Positions 1 through 9,178 of a stretch of DNA of 56,737 nucleotides are shown here, piece after piece (within the stretch, counting starts at the first letter, position 1; the number at the start of each line of letters is the position of its first letter). Source of the stretch: a virus. A model generated the notes under the pieces. It was given only the letters and a program-made list of their open reading frames with translations. It had not been told where the DNA came from and ran no database searches. Where the stretch lies: IMG/VR virus record IMGVR_UViG_3300013099_000004, positions 1 to 56,737 of that record; one strand, given 5' to 3'. The position numbers were made by a program, and so were the translations under genes.

Positions 1-123
1 TACAGCATTTAAGACTAAGGTCAAAGGTATAACTAATTTATTTAACCCATGGGTGTCAACACGTTACGGCTTTGCAGACCTTGAAGCTAAAACTGGTGTT
101 GCAGGATTACATAAAACTGCTAA
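1..123. repeat. Terminal direct repeat, left copy
   Basis: The first 123 bases are identical, in the same orientation, to the last 123. This is what an assembler leaves when it closes a circular or circularly permuted molecule. The repeat lies inside the reading frame of the giant virion protein, which stays in frame across the join, so the overlap is not a chimera. Confidence 0.97.
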
Positions 124-2455
124 GAACTTTATGTATAAGACTGGTAAGGTAGCTTATGATAGTAGTGTACGTATTAATAAAATGTTTGAAGATAACGGTA
201 TAGACCCCAGCAAGTTAGCTGACGACCCTGAAACAGTTAAACAAGTAGTAGCATGGCTTTATGAATCAAATGACGCTGAACGTGAAAAGATAGCTAGTAA
301 CATGTCTGAATATGCCTTAAGGGTAGCTAAGGTAGTAAATGATGAGCTTCAAGGGGAGACAGCTACTAATATCCGTATTGCAAGGTGGATGATGTGGCGC
401 ACTATACCAAGGGCTACACTTGATGAGTACTTACAACTATATCACAGAGTTACCAAAAATAAAGCTTCCAGGGAAGATTTTAAACGTTATGGTAAATTGC
501 AGGGATACTTTGAGTCTATACTACCCCCAGACCTAAAGCCTGAATATGGCGTAGCCAAAAGAGGTAAAGATGCACCATTAATAAAGAGAGGGCTTACACT
601 ACAAGAAGCTAAAGATTTCGTAAGTAAAGACAAGAAAGCATTTAAGATAATGCAACTTACATCAGGCATAGAAGAACTGGTAGAAGCTGATAATATCTAT
701 GAAGCCTATGGCTTGGAAGGACTTAAAGAACACTTAAGTAAGAAGACTTGGGGTACTAGAAAACACTACTATATGAGTAGCTTAGAGCTCGATGATGCAC
801 TAGAGCAATTTGTTAATAATGTTGCTAACCCTGGTGTACTAGGCAAACATACTACCCCATCAGCACGTCCTGGTACTAAAATGCGGGAAGCACATACACG
901 AGTTAATAAAGGAATACCTAAAGAAGCTGAAACATTCTTGCCCGACTTATATAATCATATACAGCGTGCAGCTATTATAGCCGACTCTGGTCTTGATATG
1001 ATTAAACTATCTGATATGTTCTTAGCTGCAATGCCTAAAACCAGAGATGCCAATAGTCAAATACGTACCTTCAAAAGATTTGTTATGAACGCTATGGGGT
1101 TTGATGAGTCCGCTCCAATAGCTGTTAAGACTGTAGAGCGTGTTAATAGGTTTTTCTGGCGTACTTACCCATTCGCTATTAGCAGACCATTATGGTACAC
1201 ATTTAGAAACCTTACACAAAATATAATGGCAGTAGGGCAACTTAATACTCCAGAGGTATTAAAAAGCATATTCCAGTTATCTGCATCAGGTACTAGCGAT
1301 ATGCTTAAACGCCATTTCTCTGCTAACTTTAAATCAGTTATATCACAGAAGTTGCCTATCTTCAGGCACTTTATGATGATGGAACATGATGTAGTTGACA
1401 AGAAGTACAAACGTAAAATGATAAGATTGCTTGATACATTAGGGCAAGTAATACCATTCTCTGATGAAGTTAACCGTATATTGCTATTCCCTGTTGTGCA
1501 TAACATAGCTGAACGTAATGTATCTGCATATAAAGACGGTAAGATTGATTTTGACACACTCGCACGTAAGACGTCGCTTAATAACTTGCACCCTCAAGAG
1601 ATATTAGATATTCAGGATTTACTTAGAGATGGGAAATATGACGAGGCTATATATGAAATATCAGCGGCTAAGGTAGCTAATACACACTTTAGATATAGGA
1701 CTGCTGAACGTGCAGGTATTGAACAGCATAGAACTGCAAGACCATTAACAGGACTTTATAACTGGCCTAGAGGGTTAGTTGAAGCTACATATTACAATGG
1801 TGTTAAGCCATTTGTAGTAGGTATGCAAACTAAGAACTACGGTATGGCATTTAGCGGATTAATGAGTATTACCAAGCTGTTGTCAAGTATGTTTGTAGCA
1901 AGAGAACTACTTAAAAAGATACTTGGGAAGAAAGATGAATATGGTGCATATGATACATTTAATACTATATTCGGGTACTCTCCTGGAAGCGCTGGATTAA
2001 ATTTAGCAATGGATATATTCGAAGACTTTAAAAGAGCGCATGATTATGCCAGAGATGGCGATATAGATAAAGCCTTTTATACCTTAATAGATAGAGCTGC
2101 ATATCACTTACCACTAGTAGCAGATGCGATAAATGTATACGAAGCTACACATGATAGACGTGGCGTAAAGATGATGAGGCTTCTTGACGCCAAATTACGT
2201 AAGGCTGCTAAAGAACCTGGTAAATCTGTTAAACGTACTACAGTTGAGAAATGGCAGCATATGCTATTTGGTACTGAGGAAATATCACAGAGTGAGACTA
2301 AGCGTAAAGAGGAAGAAAAGAAAGTACGTGAGCTTATTAGCTTTTATACCAAGATGGGCATAGAACCACCTATGCACCTTAAGATGAAGTTATCAGTGCA
2401 AGATAGATTTGATGTTGATAGACTTATAGAAAAGATTAAAAGTGGTAACTCTTAA
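2..2455 (+). CDS. Giant internal virion / ejection protein, C-terminal part (joins 54744..56737)
   Basis: This is the 3' part of the gene that starts at 54744. The phase at base 2 continues the frame that runs off the right end, giving 1,441 residues in total. The stretch here is long, mostly helical and charged, without a catalytic motif I can name. One predicted hydrophobic segment lies near base 1860 (SITKLLSSMFVARELL). By position (last gene of the late operon) and size it resembles the T7 gp16 class of internal core/ejection proteins. The GTG at 53 is not a real start. The TAA stop (2453-2455) overlaps the stop of the converging gene at 2452, and no terminator hairpin is visible between the two operons. 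Confidence 0.85.
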   Translation, partial: TAFKTKVKGITNLFNPWVSTRYGFADLEAKTGVAGLHKTAKNFMYKTGKVAYDSSVRINKMFEDNGIDPSKLADDPETVKQVVAWLYESNDAEREKIASNMSEYALRVAKVVNDELQGETATNIRIARWMMWRTIPRATLDEYLQLYHRVTKNKASREDFKRYGKLQGYFESILPPDLKPEYGVAKRGKDAPLIKRGLTLQEAKDFVSKDKKAFKIMQLTSGIEELVEADNIYEAYGLEGLKEHLSKKTWGTRKHYYMSSLELDDALEQFVNNVANPGVLGKHTTPSARPGTKMREAHTRVNKGIPKEAETFLPDLYNHIQRAAIIADSGLDMIKLSDMFLAAMPKTRDANSQIRTFKRFVMNAMGFDESAPIAVKTVERVNRFFWRTYPFAISRPLWYTFRNLTQNIMAVGQLNTPEVLKSIFQLSASGTSDMLKRHFSANFKSVISQKLPIFRHFMMMEHDVVDKKYKRKMIRLLDTLGQVIPFSDEVNRILLFPVVHNIAERNVSAYKDGKIDFDTLARKTSLNNLHPQEILDIQDLLRDGKYDEAIYEISAAKVANTHFRYRTAERAGIEQHRTARPLTGLYNWPRGLVEATYYNGVKPFVVGMQTKNYGMAFSGLMSITKLLSSMFVARELLKKILGKKDEYGAYDTFNTIFGYSPGSAGLNLAMDIFEDFKRAHDYARDGDIDKAFYTLIDRAAYHLPLVADAINVYEATHDRRGVKMMRLLDAKLRKAAKEPGKSVKRTTVEKWQHMLFGTEEISQSETKRKEEEKKVRELISFYTKMGIEPPMHLKMKLSVQDRFDVDRLIEKIKSGNS

Positions 2456-2760
2456 AATAATTCTGTACTCCCATTATATGTACTTTTATGTTTAATCATT
2501 TTATCAAGTAAACGTCTATATATACCATATGGTAAATTGTCACGCATCCATACAAATATCTTTTCCGCTTGTCTATCTAGGAATGCGGGGTTAGTAAGCT
2601 GCTCATAGGTGCTTGCCTCTACATGGATATGAATATGGAGGTCTCGTGATGGTGTAGGGCACTCACCCTTGTTATAGCCATATCTATAAGCTATATCTTT
2701 TGGCAGCTTACATAGTCCCGCAATAACTAATTCATTTCTATTTTCTGTGCTATTTAACAT
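2452..2760 (-). CDS. Conserved-looking hypothetical protein, 102 aa
   Basis: Last gene of the minus-strand operon, converging on the giant virion gene with overlapping stops. It is soluble and has a His-rich strand (DLHIHIHVEA, about residues 41-50) that could bind a metal, although no catalytic pattern is complete. An AAGGA ribosome binding site precedes the ATG. Being next to the lysozyme group could suggest a lysis-phase role, but I do not recognise the family. Confidence 0.75.
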   Translation of the reverse strand: MLNSTENRNELVIAGLCKLPKDIAYRYGYNKGECPTPSRDLHIHIHVEASTYEQLTNPAFLDRQAEKIFVWMRDNLPYGIYRRLLDKMIKHKSTYNGSTELF

Positions 2761-2770
2761 AAATCCTTAC

Positions 2771-3115
2771 TTACTTTTGTTTTATCGGCCTAATTACTTT
2801 ATATGGCTTGGTAGATTTAGTTGCCTTGTTAATACATTCATTTACTGTTTCTGCCGGAATTCCCTTCCTAGCAAGTTCCATAATTAATGCATCTTTATCT
2901 AAGTGACTACTTGATTGCTCCGCTGCGGTAAACAAGTTTGGTACTATAAGAGAATCATAGCCTAGTTTATCCATTAATACGCTAATAGATTTCTTATATT
3001 CTTTTTTAAGCTCATTATATTCTTTCTCTTTATCCGAAGCAGCCTTATATTTCTCATACAGTCTTTCAAATTCTGTACGGTCAGTATCTTTTACTTCTTG
3101 TAATCCGCTGTTCAT
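2771..3115 (-). CDS. Hypothetical coiled-coil protein, 114 aa
   Basis: The N-terminal half is a highly charged helix (about residues 10-50, rich in Glu/Lys/Tyr) predicted to form a coiled coil, and the C-terminus is basic. GGAGG precedes the ATG. It lies between the terminal hypothetical gene and the lysozyme gene, with gaps of about 10-20 bases, so it is probably cotranscribed. The family is not recognised. Confidence 0.72.
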   Translation of the reverse strand: MNSGLQEVKDTDRTEFERLYEKYKAASDKEKEYNELKKEYKKSISVLMDKLGYDSLIVPNLFTAAEQSSSHLDKDALIMELARKGIPAETVNECINKATKSTKPYKVIRPIKQK

Positions 3116-3135
3116 ATCCTGTTACCTCCATTATG

Positions 3136-3591
3136 TTAATCTTTATATACACCGTATCTTACCATGTAGGCTAATCGTTCTGCACGCTTGCCTACCTGTT
3201 TGTGCCATTTACTATCTAGCATTTCCATAGCTGCCATATCATAGTCTTTGTTTTTAAGATACTCAAGCATTCTCTTAAATGACTTTATACGTGTTCCAAG
3301 ATTAAAAGCCATATTAATAAATGCTTCTTGTCGTACATTATTAAGCTCACCCCAATGTGGTATTATATCTTTAGCTGTAAGGTATGCCTTGTATACATCG
3401 TTATATAGCATAAACTCAGCCTCACGCTGTGTGATTCCATTATCCTCTAAATTACGTCCATACCCTATTGTAGTCTTGCCTACTATATCTTTGTATGGAA
3501 ATCTCTCAAATCCTTCATCTTCCATGATAGTATTGTATAGCCGTTTACTACCAAGGTATTTTGTTGTATACACTATCGTATCTACATCCAT
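3136..3591 (-). CDS. T4-type lysozyme (muramidase, GH24 endolysin)
   Basis: Cleaves the beta-1,4 bond between N-acetylmuramic acid and N-acetylglucosamine in peptidoglycan. The T4 lysozyme catalytic triad spacing is reproduced: Glu26 in the DEG context, Asp35 in YKD, and Thr41 in TTIGYG (E-9-D-6-T, as in T4 E11/D20/T26). At 151 residues it has the usual GH24 length. No signal peptide is seen, so release should need a holin; small membrane proteins at 48446-49205 and 9150-9569 are candidates. The start has AGGAGG at good spacing. It is placed in the early-arm operon rather than next to the candidate holins. Confidence 0.93.
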   Translation of the reverse strand: MDVDTIVYTTKYLGSKRLYNTIMEDEGFERFPYKDIVGKTTIGYGRNLEDNGITQREAEFMLYNDVYKAYLTAKDIIPHWGELNNVRQEAFINMAFNLGTRIKSFKRMLEYLKNKDYDMAAMEMLDSKWHKQVGKRAERLAYMVRYGVYKD

Positions 3592-3609
3592 TATGCCCCT
3601 CCTATATTA

Positions 3610-4344
3610 TTATAATGTTATTACTGCTTCATATGTCTTACCATTTTTTACTATAGTTACTGTACTACTATTATACTTGATAGTTCCAGTAGGCTCTCCT
3701 CTTCCGTCCAGGTCTCCTGTAAATACTAGCTTGCTGTATGGGTTAATAGTGTCGAGTATTTTGAGTGTTTTACTTGACTTACCATCATTATTAGTTCCTA
3801 TATCAGGGTCTATAGTAGTTCCTTCTATCCAGTCAACTCGTTGGTTCAATATTAATGATACATCATGTATTGGGTTTGCTGTATTATTATATACTGTACA
3901 TCTGAACGTGTCGTAAATATCTGTTATTTCTATAGTTACCTTGATGTATTGTTCCTGTTTTATTTTGCTTGCTGACCGTAATACAGGTGATGATGGAGTG
4001 CCAAATACTACTATTATTGGCTTTTGTTTAATTACTACATGCACTATATTACTATATTTAGACTCATTATTGGGGTTAATAGCAGTCATTGCAAAATATG
4101 CAATTGAGTCTTGCGTATTATAAGTAATTGTATATGCAGTATCCTGTCTTGGAATACTATCCTGTAATAAACTATAGCTTCCATTACGTACTTCATATAT
4201 TCTGAAATGTGTAACTGATGAATCTGCCTTATAATGTTCAGGAGTATCTGTACGTTCAATATATTTATCCCAATTAAACTGTATAGATACCTGGCTATAT
4301 AATGGCAGATACAGCATTAATAGTATTAATAGCTTACGTATCAT
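3610..4344 (-). CDS. Exported protein with fibronectin III/Ig-like domain, 244 aa
   Basis: A clear signal peptide opens the protein: basic MIRK, then a hydrophobic core LLILLMLYLPLY, then a small-residue site near SQ (about residues 17-19). After it comes a beta-sandwich-like segment of FnIII style (about residues 20-100; FAMTAINPNNESKYSN fits the F-G region of a FnIII fold), then a second beta-rich segment (about 110-244). It is presumably exported to the periplasm or cell surface. The 4-base overlap with the upstream gene suggests translational coupling. A role in host surface modification or superinfection exclusion is possible but inferred. Confidence 0.8.
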   Translation of the reverse strand: MIRKLLILLMLYLPLYSQVSIQFNWDKYIERTDTPEHYKADSSVTHFRIYEVRNGSYSLLQDSIPRQDTAYTITYNTQDSIAYFAMTAINPNNESKYSNIVHVVIKQKPIIVVFGTPSSPVLRSASKIKQEQYIKVTIEITDIYDTFRCTVYNNTANPIHDVSLILNQRVDWIEGTTIDPDIGTNNDGKSSKTLKILDTINPYSKLVFTGDLDGRGEPTGTIKYNSSTVTIVKNGKTYEAVITL

Positions 4345-4844
4345 TTCTTGTTCTCCTTACTATTCTTTTTAGCTATAAAACACTTTGGTTTAACAGACCC
4401 AAAACTTGCTATAGGCAAGCCTGCTTTTTCTGCTTCTTTCTCAACACGTTTAGTGAGTGCCGGCCTATCGCAAATGCTGGCATCTGCACATTCTTTCCAA
4501 TAATTGCAGAATGTTACGTCTTTATAGCATATCATTTTGTTGTCCTCCTGTTTACGCTTCCAACCCCACATAAATATAATATCATCGGCTAACCTATTTA
4601 GAAACTTATTGGCTCTGCTGTATTGGCCGTCTGTAAGTATTCGTGTAGTTTCCTTGTTGTCTCTTAAGTATTTAACGAGCCAATGCCTGAACACATGCTC
4701 AGTAGTGCTATCCCATTCATGTAATAAGAACCAATCTTTGCCTTGAGAGAAGTCTATCGTATTGGGGTCAATGCCTACCATACTGCATTGCTTAGCTATT
4801 ATTGGTTGTAATACAGACGGCTTTATATCTTTAAACTTCATCAT
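4341..4844 (-). CDS. Conserved phage hypothetical protein, 167 aa
   Basis: Helical N-terminal two thirds with a Trp-rich pattern (FLLHEWDSTTEHVFRHWLVKY, then FMWGWK) that I have seen in phage proteins of unknown function. The C-terminal third contains cysteines (around CNYWKECADASICDRPAL) and then a Lys-rich tail. The start codon overlaps the stop of the preceding small basic gene as TAATG. Confidence 0.78.
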   Translation of the reverse strand: MMKFKDIKPSVLQPIIAKQCSMVGIDPNTIDFSQGKDWFLLHEWDSTTEHVFRHWLVKYLRDNKETTRILTDGQYSRANKFLNRLADDIIFMWGWKRKQEDNKMICYKDVTFCNYWKECADASICDRPALTKRVEKEAEKAGLPIASFGSVKPKCFIAKKNSKENKK

Positions 4845-4999
4845 TAAGTACCACCCCCTCTCGTTTCTTTAAGCAATTTATGCTTTTCTCTCTTAAGCCA
4901 CTTCTTATAAGCCTTATTTGTTCTAAAGCCGGCTAGCTTTGCTGCTAATCTCCTAGCCCTTCTGTATGGATTTACTAGCTCTCTAACATTAGTACTCAT
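4844..4999 (-). CDS. Small basic protein, 51 aa
   Basis: Start chosen at 4999 because AAGGAGG lies just upstream; a longer frame would run through the ribosome binding site towards the polymerase gene. The protein is very rich in Arg/Lys (YRRARRLAAKLAGFR, KWLKREKHKLLKETR) and suited to binding nucleic acid. It lies directly behind the DNA polymerase, so a replication accessory role is possible but not shown. Confidence 0.75.
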   Translation of the reverse strand: MSTNVRELVNPYRRARRLAAKLAGFRTNKAYKKWLKREKHKLLKETRGGGT

Positions 5000-5013
5000 A
5001 ATGCCCCTCCTTG

Positions 5014-7533
5014 TTATCCTAGGTCTATCCACGATTTTGCTATTGCTATATCCACCTTCATAGGCACTTTTAAGTTATAGCAACTTTCCATAGTACTCTG
5101 TATTAACATGCTAGCTTCGTCAATATGCTCGTCCTGTACCTCAAATATGAGCTCATCATGTATCTGCATTATTGGCCTCATATAACCTACTGACTGGTAT
5201 ATTGGTGTTAAATCATTCATAGCTATCTTAAGTATTCCTCCTGCTCCAGATTGTATTGGTGTATTCCTGCAATATCTTACTCCTTGCTCGTATATTCTTG
5301 GGTCCTGTGAATATATCTCAGGTATATACCGTATTCTGCCAAACATGTCTCTCACATATCCGTACCTCTTAGCATAATATACAACATTTTTCATATACAA
5401 TGCAACACCTTTATACAAGTCGAACCATTCTTTTATCAGATTTTCGCATTCAGCTTCAGACCAGTCTTTAAGTCTAGCTGCAAGCCCTTTGCCTGTTATA
5501 CCATATAATACGCCAAAGCCTACTGCTTTAGCAGGCTTACGGTGTTTCTTATCATCAAGCTGTTGTAAGGGAATCCCGAATATCTTACTTGCAGTATATG
5601 CATGTATGTCCTCGCCATTTATAAATAACTGTATTAACTTCTCATCATTAGACACATGAGCTGCAACACGCATTTCTATTTGTGAATAGTCAGCACCTAT
5701 TAATGAGTACCCTTCAGGAGCTACGAACGCACCACGTATAGCTAATCCTCTTTTAGTACGTACTGGAATATTCTGCAAGTTAGGGTTCTTACTTGCTAAT
5801 CTGCCTGTAGCAGTACGTGTAATAGTAAGCTCAGTATGTAATCTGCTACTATCATCTATCTTATATTGTAATGGAGTAGTATATGTAGACACTAGTTTAT
5901 CTATCTCCCTGTATTTTAATATCTTAGCTACTACAGGATGCCTGTCTGTTTCTGCACGTAAGTATTTATCTTCTGTAGAATGTTTGCCGCTACCCCATAA
6001 CTTTAAGTCTTGCAGTAGTTTACGTACTTGGTCACTTGAATTAGGATTAATTATTCTACCTGCTGAGCTTTCTATATCAAGTAGTATACTATACATCTCA
6101 CTACGATACTCGTCGTCAAGGGTTTTTAATACTTCCAAATCTATTAAGAAACCGGTATTAATCATGTCAGATACCATCTCAATGATGCCTAAGTCAATAC
6201 GTAATATGTTATTAAGGTCTAACTTGTCTATCTTAGCACTCAATATTTTGTGTACTTGGTAGGTAACTATAGCGTCAAGACAGGCATAATGTATAGCATT
6301 ATTAATGTCAATATCGCTTAAATCGCCAATAGGCATTTCACCTAGCTCCCGCTCAACTACAATACGTTCTGCCAACTTGATATTATGCCACCTATCATAT
6401 GGATTTGCTCCCTTACTAAATACATCATGCAAGATACGTATTGCTTTTTTCTGTATATTCTGTGGTTGCTTATAACGTATCTCACCATTCTTAGTAATTT
6501 CCATTATTTTGTCTGCATTAGGCCATTCCCTGTTAGCTACCTCGCTAAGATAGTTAACTGCTTTGTCAAATGTAGCTGGTGTAATAGTATCCATGTATGA
6601 ATCCATTTTGATATTAAGTAGCCTGTATGCTAAATCTTTAAGGCCTTGAGGTTCTGTCTGTAACAAGTATGCCATGACCATAGTATCTGTAAACTTCTTT
6701 GGGAATATACCTACTGAATGTAAGTACGGTAAATCGGCAAGAGCATTATGCATTATTATAGTGCCATCATAATTATTAAGGTAGTCTCTGGTAACTTCAA
6801 GTACCTCAGTATTGTTAACTAGTATGAAGGCAGCATCTTTACCATCTAATGTAATCTGAATAGACCATAACTTGTTATTCATAAACTCAGTATCAAGAGC
6901 CATAAAATCGCCTGTATGAGACGTTTTATATTTACTGAAGTTTTCTAAGCCTCCTATACTGCTAACGTGGAGTTCGTTGAATCTAGCCCTGTCTATGGAC
7001 GTTCTGGGTACTAATTTGCCGTCCAATACGTCTCTTATAGCAGCATAGTCATTACGTGTATGCTGCAAGAAGCGGGTAGAACCGTGAAGACTAGCTGCAG
7101 GATGATATACAGGGATTATTATTCTACCACCTTTAAGCCAGGGAATGCCATGGTCTAATACCATTTTCACTTCACGGCCCAGAAGTTCTGAAGCTGCAAG
7201 ACGGCCTACTGCCACTATTACTTTAGGGTTGACCGTGTTAATTTCATATAGTAGTCTAGGACGGCAGCAAGTTATCTCCTCTGAGCTAGGGTCTCTATTA
7301 TCCGGCGGATGGCACATAACTATGTTAGTAAGGTAGCAGTCTGACTCATCTATACCTACCTTCAAGAGGAATTGAGCTTGGTCTCTGCCAGAGTCCCCTA
7401 CAAAAGGTATTCCCATGTTAGCTTCCTGACGGCCTGGAGCTTCGCCTATTATCATAATGTCGGCATTAGGGTTGCCTCTTGGGTTAATACGTTTCCTATC
7501 GTGTAATGTGCATATATTGCACTTAGGATTCAT
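5014..7533 (-). CDS. Fused uracil-DNA glycosylase (family 4-like) / 3'-5' exonuclease / family A DNA polymerase
   Basis: Replicative polymerase of 839 residues with three parts. (1) Residues 1-170 are a family 4-type uracil-DNA glycosylase: motif GEAPGRQEA at 30-38, GIPFVG at 41-46, the HPA motif at 144-146, and four candidate Fe-S cysteines at 5, 8, 74 and 89/90. (2) Residues about 205-400 are a DnaQ-like exonuclease with MALDTEF (Asp214, Glu216). (3) The polymerase has motif A around Asp615 (ADYSQIEMR), the O-helix at about 665-678 (RKPAKAVGFGVLYG) and motif C HDE at 792-794. All metal-binding residues look intact. GGAGG precedes the start. The unusual feature is the glycosylase joined to the polymerase. 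I recall a similar architecture in some phages (SPO1-like) but did not verify it. Confidence 0.95.
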   Translation of the reverse strand: MNPKCNICTLHDRKRINPRGNPNADIMIIGEAPGRQEANMGIPFVGDSGRDQAQFLLKVGIDESDCYLTNIVMCHPPDNRDPSSEEITCCRPRLLYEINTVNPKVIVAVGRLAASELLGREVKMVLDHGIPWLKGGRIIIPVYHPAASLHGSTRFLQHTRNDYAAIRDVLDGKLVPRTSIDRARFNELHVSSIGGLENFSKYKTSHTGDFMALDTEFMNNKLWSIQITLDGKDAAFILVNNTEVLEVTRDYLNNYDGTIIMHNALADLPYLHSVGIFPKKFTDTMVMAYLLQTEPQGLKDLAYRLLNIKMDSYMDTITPATFDKAVNYLSEVANREWPNADKIMEITKNGEIRYKQPQNIQKKAIRILHDVFSKGANPYDRWHNIKLAERIVVERELGEMPIGDLSDIDINNAIHYACLDAIVTYQVHKILSAKIDKLDLNNILRIDLGIIEMVSDMINTGFLIDLEVLKTLDDEYRSEMYSILLDIESSAGRIINPNSSDQVRKLLQDLKLWGSGKHSTEDKYLRAETDRHPVVAKILKYREIDKLVSTYTTPLQYKIDDSSRLHTELTITRTATGRLASKNPNLQNIPVRTKRGLAIRGAFVAPEGYSLIGADYSQIEMRVAAHVSNDEKLIQLFINGEDIHAYTASKIFGIPLQQLDDKKHRKPAKAVGFGVLYGITGKGLAARLKDWSEAECENLIKEWFDLYKGVALYMKNVVYYAKRYGYVRDMFGRIRYIPEIYSQDPRIYEQGVRYCRNTPIQSGAGGILKIAMNDLTPIYQSVGYMRPIMQIHDELIFEVQDEHIDEASMLIQSTMESCYNLKVPMKVDIAIAKSWIDLG

Positions 7534-7744
7534 TATTAGTATCCTCCCCGCTGCTATTATATAGTATCTTACATACTAAATTATAGTCTTCTACTATGTC
7601 GCTAACACGGTCAACAAATTCTAATATATCTTCTGGACTATCGCCAGCAAATCTGTTACCATGTTCTCTAAGCAACGCTATAGATGTTAACAATAAATCT
7701 ATGAGTCTTTCTTTCGGCAACTCCATTAAACTGTTAGCCTTCAT
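7523..7744 (-). CDS. Small hypothetical protein, 73 aa
   Basis: Short acidic helical protein between the ERCC4-type nuclease and the polymerase, overlapping both neighbours by about 10 bases. GGAGGAG lies upstream of the ATG. The overlaps imply coupled translation with the replication genes. No motif recognised. Confidence 0.72.
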   Translation of the reverse strand: MKANSLMELPKERLIDLLLTSIALLREHGNRFAGDSPEDILEFVDRVSDIVEDYNLVCKILYNSSGEDTNNES

Positions 7745-8456
7745 TGTTAAGCTCCTCCACTATTCTACGTGCTATCCCTTTACCAATACCTGGTATCTGC
7801 ATATATTCATATACAGAAGCAGTTATTAAGGCTAATGGGGTCTTGAAATGTTTGGCTATCTCCATAGCTTTCTTAGCCCCTATACCAGGTAGTTGTAATG
7901 CTATACGGTAAGTCATTGGCTGCCTCGTTAACTGTATAGGTTGTATATCTTTAACATCTGCACTAGTATGTTCTTCCAGATTCTTTGATGTCCACCAATG
8001 GTGCAAGCTAATAAGATAACGTGCTGTCTCTGTCTTGCTAGTTGTACGGATTACTATAACGTTTTTAGTAACTGACAATGTATTAAGTACCCCTACTATA
8101 CGGTTGACCTTGTATGTTGTTTTACCGTAGCGTAAAGGTTGCCATGACTTACCTACTCTATGCATCATGTCACCAGTATGAAGGTCATATTTGAACATAC
8201 CTTCTAGTACTATATATACTGTATTGTAGCTGTTAAGCAGGCCAGGGAGTTGATGATTAATAAGACGGCCTGAATTAATAGACTGTATAAAGTCAGATAA
8301 GGTTTTACGTTCTATACCTACTAAATGAGGTACTCCATTATAACCCTTGCCGTCTATCATAAAGTCTGCATATTCTAAGAAATCTACCTTACATATTGCT
8401 TTAGGTAGTAACTTAGCAAACTCGACTGAGCCTACCCTGCTGTCTATAGTAATCAT
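7734..8456 (-). CDS. ERCC4-type (XPF/Mus81-like) structure-specific nuclease
   Basis: A 240-residue nuclease. The ERCC4 core shows DSR (Asp5), ADF (Asp31) and the signature GIERKTLSDF (Glu49-Arg50-Lys51, Asp55). The C-terminus has tandem helix-hairpin-helix motifs (LPGIGAKKAMEI and IPGIGKGIARRI, about 178-235) for DNA binding. The family cuts branched DNA, so it probably processes recombination or replication intermediates. The start at 8456 overlaps the stop of the RecA-like gene as TAATG and has an AGAGGA site; a longer frame to 8519 would overlap that gene by 64 bases and is less likely. Confidence 0.9.
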   Translation of the reverse strand: MITIDSRVGSVEFAKLLPKAICKVDFLEYADFMIDGKGYNGVPHLVGIERKTLSDFIQSINSGRLINHQLPGLLNSYNTVYIVLEGMFKYDLHTGDMMHRVGKSWQPLRYGKTTYKVNRIVGVLNTLSVTKNVIVIRTTSKTETARYLISLHHWWTSKNLEEHTSADVKDIQPIQLTRQPMTYRIALQLPGIGAKKAMEIAKHFKTPLALITASVYEYMQIPGIGKGIARRIVEELNNEG

Positions 8457-9178
8457 TACTGCCAATCCTCTGGTGATGTATCTGGGAATACTAATGACGC
8501 AAGCATAGGGAACGAACACAGTTCACCAGATAATATTTCACCTTCAAGAGTTGGGTCTTTCCTTGATTTTATTACTTTGATAGAGAAGTCGTTATCTTCA
8601 TTTTTGAAGTGCTTTACTTCTACTTGTACAAGGAAGCCAGTATCTTTGTATCCGGCCCTTACATATAAGCCTGTTGCCCTGTCATTAATATACTCAGGTT
8701 TTACCTTACTTATTAAGATGACGTTCTTGTCAAACTGTAAGGCTTCATGTATCATAGCATTCATTTGGCTATTAACCTTAGAGTAATAAAAGGGTAATAC
8801 CTTTTCTAGTTTGCCAAACTCTGCTAACCGAACAAGGTCATACATTTCAGTCCATGTATCGCAGACTATTGTACGTAACTTCTCGGTATGTAGTGCATCG
8901 TAGAAGTCGTCTTTGGCGTTGTTCCATACCCGAATATACTCATCAGTATCACCTATATCCTTATTGAAGATATAGTCTTGGTACATTATTACTTTATCAC
9001 TGAATTTATCTACTATTCCTTCAAGCCCCATATCAATATTAAGTACTGCGATTGGCCCTGGCGCAGTCAAAGCAAAATGTGTTTTACCTTTGCCTTCTTG
9101 CCCTATAGAACTCATAACTAATCTGCGTTTTACTTCAATATCGCTTGCTTTACTGAACCTGCTCATTATGTCTGACAT
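8456..9178 (-). CDS. RecA-like P-loop ATPase (Sak4-like recombination/replication protein)
   Basis: 240 residues with Walker A GQEGKGKT at 26-33 and a Walker B-like strand (TIVCDTWTE, about 101-109). The layout fits the short phage AAA_24/Sak4 group of ATPases, which act in single-strand annealing. Start chosen at 9178 because AGGAGG sits immediately upstream. It is coupled by a start/stop overlap to the ERCC4-type nuclease and lies near a PD-(D/E)XK exonuclease, so together they form a recombination module. The Sak4 assignment is by motif and context only. Confidence 0.86.
   Translation of the reverse strand: MSDIMSRFSKASDIEVKRRLVMSSIGQEGKGKTHFALTAPGPIAVLNIDMGLEGIVDKFSDKVIMYQDYIFNKDIGDTDEYIRVWNNAKDDFYDALHTEKLRTIVCDTWTEMYDLVRLAEFGKLEKVLPFYYSKVNSQMNAMIHEALQFDKNVILISKVKPEYINDRATGLYVRAGYKDTGFLVQVEVKHFKNEDNDFSIKVIKSRKDPTLEGEILSGELCSFPMLASLVFPDTSPEDWQ

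Noticed and set aside
3248-3916. 222-residue open frame on the plus strand
   Set aside because: It is antisense to the lysozyme and the exported protein genes, lacks a ribosome site and has no coding character.
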